Of a stretch of 64,000 bases of DNA, positions 23,601 through 34,436 are shown in pieces. The notes beneath the pieces were generated by a model. That model was not told where the DNA came from. It ran no database searches and saw nothing but the letters and a program-made list of their open reading frames with translations. Origin of the DNA: Zonotrichia leucophrys gambelii (lineage: Eukaryota > Chordata > Aves > Passeriformes > Passerellidae). Position 1 is the stretch's first letter. Each line of letters opens with the position of its first letter. The translations under genes and the position numbers were made by a program. The DNA lies in the NCBI RefSeq assembly GCF_028769735.1, contig NC_088170.1, forward strand, positions 66,813,085 to 66,877,084, given 5' to 3'.

Positions 23601-26600
23601 TTAAGTGGGGATAAGTTAACCTCAGAAGTTTCAGAGGTTCAATTTTCATTAGGATAAGCATCTAAAAACTTTGAAAACTTAAAATCTGTTATTCCAGCTC
23701 AGATTGTTTCTCCTGTTTTTTTAGTAAGTGCTTGTCTTTCTTGGTCCTAACCTCCTAAAAATCTCTCCCAAGTAATTTCTCTGTCCCTGTTACCCACCAG
23801 AGGATGTGGCTGGTGTGGCTCTGTGAGATCCTGCACAGGTTTGCTCTGCTGAGGGCACTGCATTTCCTTGACTTTTTCAGCGAAATAAATAAGATCACAA
23901 AAGTACTTTCTCTCAATAACCTTCAGTCTGAGGCCACAGCGCAGCCATTTCCTGCAGCACACATGGCTGGTGTGTGACACACACAGATGGCCCAGGGTTG
24001 ATGCCTTGGTTTCAGGCATTCAGCATAAACACATCATTTATGTTCCCTTTGCAGCCACAGGAGGAGTCAGCTGATGCTGGAAGGGACTCGAATTTACCTG
24101 ACCTTGATGGAGTTTGTCTGGAAAGGTTTTGTCCTTGTTCCCACACTTTCTTTACAGTTAAGTTCATCTGCCCCTGGTGTTCTCCATGAATCATTTCCTT
24201 TCCTGTGAGCCTACCTAAGTAGAATCACTTAAAAAAAAAATTTGTGGGGTTTTTTTGTTAGTCAAGGAAAACAGCCTTGAAACGACTGCTAGTCTGATGC
24301 ATATAAACAGTGGATTTCTCCTCCTTCCTCTAACTGATGACTTAACCTGTGTTTTCCCCCATCACAATACCCTTACTGTATATACTTACAGTGTATGCTT
24401 TTGTTTTGAAGCAAATTTCAGAATTTACATCCCAGCTGCTGTTTTTCCTCTTATTTTAAACCTTATTCTTTCAAGCTGCCCATTTCAAGTGTCTACGTCC
24501 TAGCTAAATTTACTCATTATTATTTTTGTTATGAATTAGAAGTAAATTATTTTTAAGCAAGACTGGTAACTTAGAGTGTCTCAGTTCTTAAGGTCCCAAC
24601 TTGTGACATCTTACAATTGATCAGCACCTCTTATCCTGAGCAGTAAACCTATCAAAGAGTCTCAAACTGGCTACCCCAGCCAGGGGAGGGAAACATTAAA
24701 AATGCACTGATTTTTCAGGAAAATTAGTCCACAAAACTGCTCCTTTATTTCTGCTAAAAGTTTCTGTCTCACACGGACATTTCACTCATCAGGATGCATG
24801 CATTAATCAAAATAAACAGCTTGTGGATGGGGCACCCTGACATAATAGATGTACTTAACTCCAATTAAACCGAGCAGTGGGCACTGTAACCTCTCTCTGC
24901 CGGTGCTGCAGCAGCGCATACAAATTATGTGAGGCAGGTTTGCTGCTGACCATTCAGCACAAACTGGGCACTTAACTCCACTTCAGAGACCAGAATCCCT
25001 TTGATTTTTAAATGGGTTTTACCATTTGATAGGGAAAATCTTAAAGAAAATCAAGGAAAAGGGTTATAACTTAATGTTATTGTCCCCAAATAAGAGTGTG
25101 TACCTTGAAAGTCAAAGGCATAAGTGGTGCCTTCCAATCTTTCTGATAATAGATTCACGATGCTATTGCCAAGTCCTGTGATTTAAGGTGAGTCATGTAA
25201 AAAACAGAAAAAAAATTGTCTTTTATTAAAACTATGAATTTTTAAGTCCATAAAACCTTGAAGAAAAGCAGGAAAATGTGATTTGAGTGTGAGCTATAAA
25301 TTCAAAAAACAATGAAAAAGTGAATCTTATATTTTCTCTTTAAGTCATAGGTTCAATAAGATGCAACAAAAAGAATAATATTATGTCTGTATATAATATA
25401 ATAGATGTCCATAAGAGTGAGACATTATTGGTCTGGTATATGATCTGGGTTTTGTCAGACACTGAGACCTTGCCACAGACTGATAACATCCTATTATTTT
25501 TATTGAAACAGTTATTTTTTCTATCACCTCACCTCCACCTCTCGTGTTTACTGTGAAATGTGGTCTTCCTCAGCAATAAAGATTCATATACCTGTGGTTG
25601 TTTTGTCATTTATATGCAGTTCTATCATCCCTTGTTTTAATCTCTGTTTTAGGGGCTGTTCTGTTTACTACATGGCATTGATTTTTGAATTAAGCTCAGC
25701 AAAAAAGTGTTAGTACATCAACTATATCTTTGAATATTTGAATATATTTGTTTGCTTAAACATTTGCTTAGTCAGACAGCTCTGAGGATTTGTTTTAAGT
25801 ACAGTGCTTGCAATTGACAGATGACTTTTCTCTTGGTGGATTTTAATTCCTTGTAGCCCAGTTGGAAAATGTTTTTGTATATATTGATTTTTTTTTTTTA
25901 GCTAAGAGTCAGTATTTTAAAAAATAAAACAGGAATTAATACTTCATAAACCAGTGTTCAATCTGCAAACCCAGTTGGAGGTAATGGAACTATAAATTTA
26001 AAATTATGCCTGTAAGAGTCAGAATTTTTTGAAGTGGTGTACCTCTTACCTGTAATACTTCAAATCTGGTGTTATAGCTATAATGAAATTCTTAGTTGCA
26101 ATGCCCTGAAGAGCATATTGAAATAGTAATGAAAACAATAAGAACAGTAACAATATGGAAAATACTCTTTTCAATATGGAAAGAATACCAGAGGGTTTCC
26201 TGTATCTGCACATTTAAATCTGTCCCTTTGGTCCCATCTCACTCTCCATATATCTTTAATAATTGGAGTGTGATGATTGTGAAAAATATTAAAAAATTAT
26301 TGTTACACAGGACAAATTATAGTGTGAAAATAAGGTGATAAGGTGCTTGCAACAGCATGCAGCTCTTGCTGAGAAATCTTTGCTATTCCTCATGCTGATA
26401 TTGCCTTTACAGAGGTCAGCATAACAATAGTTGCTTTGATTTTTTTAATGCACACACACTGTTCTGTGTAAGTACATATTGATTTCAATAATACTAGAAA
26501 ATTCTGATCTTAATCAAGAACATGCAACAGAAACAGTACAAATGACCCAGCAGTAACTAAATAAATAAACCTTATTGCTCTTTGCCATCTCAAAAATCTA

Positions 26601-27756
26601 CATAAGCGTTTCACCCCCCCAATTTCAGAAAGAGAGAAAATACAGAAAGTTCCAAACAAAAATTTGCATCAAATAACAAGACAGAACACATTTAGATTCT
26701 ATGTGGAAACACGCAGGAGAAAACAAACACTGTTGTGTCTGTTTCAAAACTCAACAGCTTGATTTTCCTATAAACACTAATCACATACATATTAGGTTAT
26801 TATATTGGAAGCAGAGACTCCTGGAATAGTTTATCTTGCTTGCACATTTCCTTACTTAAATAGGAACCATTCCTTTAGGCTAACCAGAGTTGGAAGTGTC
26901 AGATTCCTTTTGAGTTTTAAGAGCTTTTATGGGGTAGTGGGAAGGTACGAGAAATGTACTGAAAGCTCACTAGGAAATCTTGTGAGCTGTATCACACAGA
27001 CAAACTGTATTCTTAATCCCTCTCTGCTCCATAAAATGAAGGACAAACATTTAGTTTTTCCTCAGATTTTTAGCTACTGCAGAAAATATGCTTGAGATTG
27101 CTACAGGTGTGCAAAGAAAGGATGACTGTCATTTCTTGAGGTTTCAGTGCCAGTCTGCAGTTTTTAACAAAGGGATATGGCACCTTTCATAGACCCTGAG
27201 TCTAAATAGGAATAAAAAGGGATTTAGTGGCTCTGGGACCCATAGCAACCACTGCTGAACAGCATGCTGCTGTATCAGGCAGCACACATGACACCTTCAC
27301 CAATTCTAACCCAGCTAGTGATGGATGGAGAGACAGGCAGGTGACAGTGCCATCCTCTTCCACTCTGTCACAGGGGCTACAAAGAGACTGTCATGCACAG
27401 GCAAACCCTCTGACTACTGCTCCCATTACCTATTTGCATTTCTGATCCACACCACTCAGATGGGTTTTACTGCATCAAAGTTACTCTGATTTCATGTTCT
27501 GCTGAAGAAACAGCAGCTGCTTCAGATCTGAAATAATTAAAGGCGCAAAGACTTCAAGTGGAAATGTCCACTGGAGGAATGAAAGCTGAACATAGCAGGA
27601 AAAAATCACTTCAGTTTGAAATTATCATGAGTGATTGTCACTTTCAATGACTATATTTGCCCTATTTACGTTTTATCCAAATTCTTTGCTTCATCTTTTA
27701 AGGCACTGAGGATCACTAAAATCAATGAGACTGAAGGTGTTGGAGAGATATTTTTA
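20676..27756. other. Long unique stretch without recognisable repeats
   Basis: About 7 kb with no CR1, LTR or SINE that I can recognise and no gene. Two parts stand out. The first is 20735-21250, with CpG-containing GGCGCGACG at its start and long A/T-rich motifs. The second is 24760-24965, with GCATGCATTAATCAAAATAA next to a forkhead-like AATAAACA and several CpGs. Open frames are at most 96 codons. The low repeat load would fit a regulatory-rich desert or a constrained intron, but this is inference. Confidence 0.5.
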
Positions 27757-28072
27757 TAGGGTATGTAGTAACAGAACAAGGCAGAATGGCTTCAAACTGA
27801 AAGAGGGAATGTTTAGATTAGACTAGATTAGATTAGATTAGAGATTAGATTAGATTAGGAAGGAATTATTCATCATGAGGGTGGTGAAGCACTGGAAGAG
27901 GTTGCTCAGAGAAGTGGAGGATGCACATCCCTGGGAGTGTTCAGGGTCAGGCTGGATGGGCTCTGATAATCCTGGTTTAGTGAAAGGTGTCCCTGCCCAT
28001 CACAGGGGAGTTGGGACTGGATGATTTGAAGGTCCCTTCCAACCCAAACCATTCTAGGATGATTCTATGATG
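27757..28072 (+). mobile_element. CR1 LINE 3' UTR with internal microsatellite
   Basis: Reads GTATGTAGTAACAGAACAAG and GGCTTCAAACTGAAAGAGGG, then a TTAGA repeat, then AGGAAGGAATTATTCATC, CACTGGAAGAGGTTGCTCAG and AAGGTCCCTTCCAACCCAAA. It ends in GATTCTATGATGATGG. Both sides of the microsatellite are consecutive CR1 3' UTR sequence, so the simple repeat lies within the element. Plus orientation, 5'-truncated. Confidence 0.95.
27813..27858. repeat. (TTAGA)n microsatellite within CR1
   Basis: About nine TTAGA-type pentamers with one C substitution and one phase break (GAGATTAG). In the CR1 consensus this place reads roughly TTTAGATTAGATATTAGG, which supplies the seed of the repeat. Confidence 0.95.
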
Positions 28073-31000
28073 ATGGTGACATTAGAGAAGTTATTAACTT
28101 CCTGCAGGATCAGCTCCTAGGAGTGGGATAATAGCAAAGGAAAAATGCTTTTAGTTTTATCACATTGCTGGCACTATACAGGAGGTGCAGATACCATTAA
28201 TTTCTCCCTGAAATACTCCCCTGTTTCCTACTCTACCAGTGGGATTTTTCATCTTTATCTGAGCCAGATTAAGTGAGAGCCAAGACTCGTCCTGGATCAC
28301 TGTAGTACAAGCCATAATCACCTTGAGCAGAACATTTTGCATTTGCAGGTGAGTCATTACTACATTATGTTCACATCCAAAAGTGCTGCCCATGATGAAA
28401 AATCCCTTGTGCCAGGCACAAACACTAAAATAAAGCCCTCTCATTTAAATTTACAACTTGTGTGGCTAAGACAGATGAGACGTAGGAGAAAAATAGCTAA
28501 ATTTAATATTGGATGAATTCCACCTTGTGCTGATGGTAGATTTTTGGATGGGAATTGTCTTCTTCAATCCAGAGAGGCCACCCTCTGTCCCTTATCTTAA
28601 TGTGGCTTGAGAAAATCTTGAACTTTATCCTAAGTAACTAAACTGCACAGAATGAGGATGTGTTGCTCTTGCAAGGACAATTAAACTCCTTCTGCAAGGA
28701 TATTTTTCCCTGTCCAATGTTCAACCAGTTTTAGGCTTCTTTAAATCCACAGTCTCTTTTTTTCATTGACTTTTTCTTCCATTTTAATGCCATTCTATTC
28801 AAAGTCTACTGTATCATACCAGCTTCATTTAACATATTGCAAAACAGATAAATAGCTTTGATTTTTGTTCCAGAACCATCAGAAATATTTTAATTTGAAG
28901 CTGCCTTCATTAAATACCTTTATAAACTCATGGAAAATAGAGTTGCTAAATCTCCAAGCCTGTCTCTAAAATATCACTGTCAGATTAACTTAAACAAACC
29001 CATCAACAACATCAGCTTTTATATTTTTTTCCACTTCCAAATCAACTTTCAGAAATTAAATCTTCCACCCTTTGCCAGTTCATTCAAAGACCTTTAAAGG
29101 CGATCTCTAAAAATGACTTCCAGTTTGACCTGAACAGAGATACTGGGATTTAGAGAGTGCAATTGATAGGATTAATACTTCTCTCCAGTAATCCATGTTA
29201 AGACAATTAAAAAAGGAAAAAGAGAAAATAGAGTAAGGTAGAAGATCCAGGGAACAACCTCTTAGGCTTAGCTATAAATTATCTAACATTTTCTCTGCTA
29301 TATGTTTTCTTATCCACAACCTCTCTGAACAATAGGCTAGACATAACCAACAGGCAGTTCAGTAATTTGTACCCTGAGCTGTAACACATCACAGAGAGTG
29401 CAAATGGCACTCTTAGGGTACAAGAAGTGTGTGCAAGTAACAGGCAAGCAGAATTAAATGAGAGTCTTGCTGACTGGAAGGTGAGATCTGTTAGAGTCTC
29501 AAGAGCTTCCTCAGGGAGCTGGTGGGAGCTCTGTAGCTTTGGTCATTTAAATCAGAAAGAACATTTTAACAGGGAATATACTTCAGGGAGCCATCAGTGA
29601 TATTTAAGGCATCATTTGCAATACATCTAATGCATCAGGATTTTGTAAAGCCAGTATAAAATAGTGTGTGAGAGAAACTAAGAAAAAAACACCTGGAAAT
29701 AAGATTATACAGGCCCCATTTCAGCACTGCAAAATCATGCCCCCTCTTCCCTCCAATAAATTTAAAATATAAAGGCACTTTAGCCCTTGTGGATGTCCCT
29801 ACAAGTCTTTGTATTGTCCCAGACCTCACCAGTGAAGGGCCCTGGCACAGCAGCAGCAAAGCTTCCATGTACTCTTGCAAAAATATAAATTAGTCACATA
29901 TTTGACTATACAGGCTGGTCATGGGGTAATACAGAGAGTTGTAAATCTCATAATTTCTTTCATGCCTTCCTCCTCGTTGTAATAAAAGTGTGCTGAACTG
30001 TGTTCTGTGTCTTACACCTCCAGAGAGGCTCTGATATTCCTTTGGGATGAGAAAGGACCCAAATTTTGGAGGTGAACAAAACTGAGTAGCTGCAATCTCT
30101 GGGCAAATCACATTTAGAGTCCACAGGGTTTGGGGTTTTTTTCACTGAAAGCTGAACTTTTGCCACAAAGTTTTATTTTTTTTTCCAAACACATAACACA
30201 TTGTCTTCTCTAAAATAGAACAGGAGAATCTCCAAAGCCTGGGTAAGATGTCATTGAGGTAAATCTATGTACAGTTTAATTTGCTTTTAAAATAACCCAA
30301 TTAGGCATATTCCACGTATGGAACTTCACACGTTAGGAACATTCCTACAGGAGCCAACAACACAGCTCCCAGCATCCTGTGCCACTGGCAGCTCCTGTAG
30401 GAAGGGGACTGGGAATAGGATCTCTGTTTCCTTGGAGATCACATGCTTTGAAACTGCTCAAGCAGTATCAGAATCTCCAGCCTGTAATACCTTAATCGTT
30501 TCCATAGAAAACACTTAATATATGTTAAGATATCACATGAAGGATGAAGCCTTTAGATAACCAGTAAATAACAGGGAGTTAATAGCTCCTGCCATTCTGG
30601 TTTCATGGGACTAAGGCTGAAGGAGAGAAAAATGGACCAAGAAGCTATTATCAGATTTTTCATATTTTATGCTTGAAAACCTTTTAATTTCAGATTTCAA
30701 AAAAGTGTAGCATTTTATAATTACAATCAGCAGAATATGCAGAAGATACACTATTCAAAAGAAGAAATAAAATATGTTCCTTTGAGAAACATGTCATCAT
30801 TACTCTAAGGCAAATTAATTTTATTAATATCAGATGAGAGCAAGGTTACAATTTCTTGGTTTTCTTCGGGCACTGTCGTGTTGTTAAAACAGAGAAACCT
30901 CTGGTGTGGAAGGAGCTTATTTTGGCTTTCCAGATTCACATCCCTGACAGAAGTTAGGTGACTCAGAGGCTCTGATCAATCAGTGTGAGCTTTCTCACGC

Positions 31001-32045
31001 TTCCCATGGCTGTGGGATATGGGAACCACCACGGAGTTCAAGCACTTCCTACTCATGAGAATCCCAGCTCAGGCATGGCTGCAAACCCAGCAGCTGCCCA
31101 AGGACTGCCTGTGAAATCCAAACGCCCTCTCACAAAAGGCTGCAGATGAAATTGGAGCCCAGTGTGAAAAGGGTGACTTATTCACCGCTGCCTTTTGTCT
31201 GCAGTGTTTGGAGTCTCAGGCATGACCAAGGAAGATGTCCCACGGAGGCCAGCTGTCTGGAGTCATGCCAAAAATTTACATTTGCTTGTGTTGCTTATGG
31301 GAGAAAGGGCTGATATAACCTGTTGTGCAAAATTCACAGCACAAAGAGAGCTCGTCTGAAAACAATTTATCCTGCCTTGAGGGAAAAAAAGTATAATAAC
31401 AATTATTATTTATGAAGTATTAATACATATTTTTGAAAGGTTTCTATTTTTTCCAGGTTATGATTGCAAAGCTTTAAAATCTATTGTCTGTTTATTTTCC
31501 CCTCAGCCTGAACCAGCAAATTTTGCCTAATAGGGACATTGCATTTCAGAGGAAGGAGCTTTCCATCAAAAGAGAGTCTGAAAAAACTGCTCTAATTAAA
31601 CTCCACCAGGAATTATTCTAAATGTCTTATAGCTGCAGAAAATTACATTAATGAACACTTGGGTGCTGTAGTTCTTCTCAAACACCCTCATACGCCCTCA
31701 GTGAAGTAAGACAAAGTTTTTGTTCTGTCACTTATGCCTATGAACATCTACAAAACTAATTCTCTGATGGTGGAAAACATGCCATCAAAATGCAATTAAA
31801 AATTGGTGCTAGTTGCTGGACTTCCTTGCTCAGATGTCAAAAATGTTCTGACTCCAACTAAAGGATAAACTGGTCTCCATTGTCCAGTGGCCAGTACATG
31901 GAAATAAAAATGGAGACAATACCAGAACAGCACCCAGACTCCCGTGTTTAGTGTTTCACTGAGCCAAATGTGGTGTCTGATATTTTATACATCTTGGAAA
32001 ATATGCTTTGCTTCTAATTGGATGGCACTATGGCAGATATAGAAA
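28073..32045. other. Unique non-coding DNA
   Basis: No gene or interspersed repeat recognised over about 4 kb. It contains the 13-bp-arm inverted repeat at 30342-30403. Open frames are at most 94 codons. Confidence 0.5.
30342..30403. repeat. Inverted repeat, perfect 13-bp arms
   Basis: TTCCTACAGGAGC at 30342-30354 is perfectly complementary to GCTCCTGTAGGAA at 30391-30403, with a 36-base loop. The stem is shorter than that of a typical pre-miRNA (about 25-33 pairs) and does not extend outward. Confidence 0.9.
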
Positions 32046-32590
32046 AAAAGAGTGGTTGAAGTTGGAAGGGACCTCTGCAGGTCAGGAGATGTTTGATTCC
32101 ACCCTCTGTTTGGTTCTTTTTTATCTTTGAGTTTGGCCAGGAACAACTCCATGCAGGGCTCCTGACATTTTTGTCTGCTTTTCCATTTGATGGCATGGAA
32201 CTCTTTGGATGGGGAGATCCTTCAATATGAATCAGATTTCTTGAGCTCTCCTTCCCTCCAAGGCCTCATCTCCTGAGACTTTTTTGAGCAGATCTCTGAA
32301 GATGCTAAAGTCTGTTCTCACAAAATCCATCATTGTGAGCTTGTTTTTCACCCTCCTTTCTGCTCCCAGGTTCCTGAACTCCAGCCCAGGCTGCCTTTGG
32401 CTTTCAGATTAGTTGTTGGTGCTTATGAGGTCCACCAGAACTCAGCTTCTTGCTTAGAGCATTTTATCATCAGTGTGATCCAGGAAACTCCTGGAGTGCT
32501 TATACCTGTTGTGTTGTCCCTCCAGGAGATAACTTCTCAATTTACATTTTCTCTAAATTAGGACTATCAGACTCTGTCAATTTTGAGGGA
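32046..32590 (-). mobile_element. CR1 LINE, 3' tail joined to 5' ORF2 region
   Basis: The left part is a CR1 tail in reverse complement (GAGTGGTTGAAGTTGGAAGG, GACCTCTGCAGGTCAGGAGA). From about 32236 the match is to ORF2 sequence far upstream: CTCCTTCCCTCCAAGGCC, GATGCTAAAGTCTGTTCTC, CCAGGCTGCCTTTGGCTTTC, TCCAGGAAACTCCTGGAGTG and TTGTCCCTCCAGGAGATAAC. The 3' UTR and most of the reverse transcriptase are missing in between, so the copy has a large internal deletion or is two fragments in the same orientation. Confidence 0.8.
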
Positions 32591-33859
32591 ATTTCCCTGC
32601 TAAGCAGAATCTCTTTGTAGGAGAGCTGTCAGAATGGGAACCATGGCCCTTGCAGAAGTTTTTTTTTGTCTCAGTTTTGTAGAAGCAGTACACTGGCAGT
32701 CTGGGAAAGGGCACAGCAAAGCCAACCTCAATTAACAGGTACAAGATGCAGTCTAATCTGGGTAACACAGGAGGGATGCTATTTTTGGTCAATTCAGTAA
32801 ACAAGGTAATTTTGCCATCGTCCAAAGAACTGTAGGTGATTTTCTATTTGTGCAGATAAAAGGAACAACTGGAAAGTTCAAGGTGAATGCCCAACACTTT
32901 TTTTCTTTTGAGACATCTAAAAGAAAAAGTGAATGTCTCTAATTATGTCCAGAGAAGAGCAAAAGCAATTAAATATAACTCCAGCACAATTCCAGGCATG
33001 AAGTTATGTCAAACTCACAAATAGCCCTGCTAGAAGTAAGCAGGGATCCCTAGACAAGCCCAGGTTAAATCAGGGTGATTCAGTTTCAGAAAAATTGTCA
33101 CCTCTACTGTGACTCTTTAGTGGTTCAAATAATTAATTAGGGAGGGGAAAGCAGAGTAATGATTTTCAGAAAGTAGGTGTTCCTCAGCAGTCCTGGTTTC
33201 CAGCCTGTTGGACTTGCATGCAGAAAAACAAGACATTCAGTCAAGTGCTGTTATGTAAGTGCAGCTCTTAGGCAGCACTCCATATACAGTAGAAATTCTG
33301 CAGGCAGAGTGTTTTAAGCACTTGGAAGCTGCAGAAGATGGATATGGACTCTTTCTAAATCCATATGCCTTTGGAAACAGAAATAAAAAGAAGTATCAGT
33401 GTAAGTAACATTAAGAGGTGAGAGGCAAGGTTTATAGGGAGAGGTAATATCTTTTATTAGAATAACTGATAGTGTCAGAAAAAACAATCTTTCCAGAACA
33501 AAAGCCCCTTAAAGCTTGTCTGCTTCTTTTCACTTCCATTAGTTTGTTTCAGAAAAGACATTTCTTCTTCCTACAAGTCCCATCTCTCTTCCGTGCTCAG
33601 GCAATCACTTAAAAGAAGGTATTTCACTTTGTTTAAATGTTTCTGAATACTCAAAGCTGTTTCCTGTTTGGTGAATAAGTGTTTACACCAAGAGAAGTTG
33701 GTACATGAATAGGGCTGAGATCTGCCCTTTAAAGGACAATGGGGAAAAAAAAGGGATGAAAATGAATTTTAAAAAATTCATTTTTTTAACAGTGGTTTTT
33801 CTGCCTCCAGGCAAACAATGATTTCCACTCATGTTTACTCATTTTTGGAATCTTTGGAT
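32591..33859. other. Unique non-coding DNA
   Basis: No gene or repeat recognised. A-rich near 33740-33790. Confidence 0.5.
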
Positions 33860-34436
33860 TTTTAAGGTTAGAAAAGAGCTCTAAGATCACCAAGTCCAAC
33901 CCTTGATGCAGCTCTGCCTAGCCCACCACTAAACCATGGCCAAGTGACCCATCTCCATGTTTTATAAAAGGGATGATGGGATGATGATGCCACCACTTCA
34001 CTGGACAGCCTGTGCCAGGGCTTGGCAACCCTTGTGGTGAAGAAATTTGTCCTAATATTCAATTTAAACATTTCCTGGCACAGCTTGAGGACATTTCTTC
34101 TTGTCCTATGGCTTGCTGCTTGAGTGCAGAGCTCAGTCCCCACCTGGCTGCACCCTCCTGTCAGGGAGGTGCAGAGAGTGAAAAGGTCCCCCCTGAGCCT
34201 CCTTTTCCCCAGGCTGAGCCCCCTCGGCTGCTCCTCCTCAGCCTTGTGCTCCAGCCCCTGCCCCAGCTCCATTGCCCTTCTCTGGGCACTCTCCAGCCCC
34301 TCAGTGCCCTTCTTGAGCTGAGGGGCCAGAACAGGGCACAGGATTCAAGTTGTGGCCACACCAATGCCCACAACAGAGGGAAGAATCACAGCCCTGCTCC
34401 TGCTGGCCACACTTTGCTTTGATACAAAGCAGGTGC
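33860..34436 (-). mobile_element. CR1 LINE, 3' UTR and end of ORF2
   Basis: A clear copy in reverse complement. AAGAGCTCTAAGATCACCAA, CACTAAACCATGGCCAAGTG, TGTGCCAGGGCTTGGCAACC, CAGGCTGAGCCCCCTCGGCT, TTCTCTGGGCACTCTCCAGC and CTGCTCCTGCTGGCCACACT appear in consensus order. The tail type (GATCACCAAGTCCAACCC) differs from the GGTTTGGG type seen elsewhere, so at least two CR1 subfamilies are present. Relatively GC-rich. The 134- and 136-codon open frames here are repeat shadows. Confidence 0.95.
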
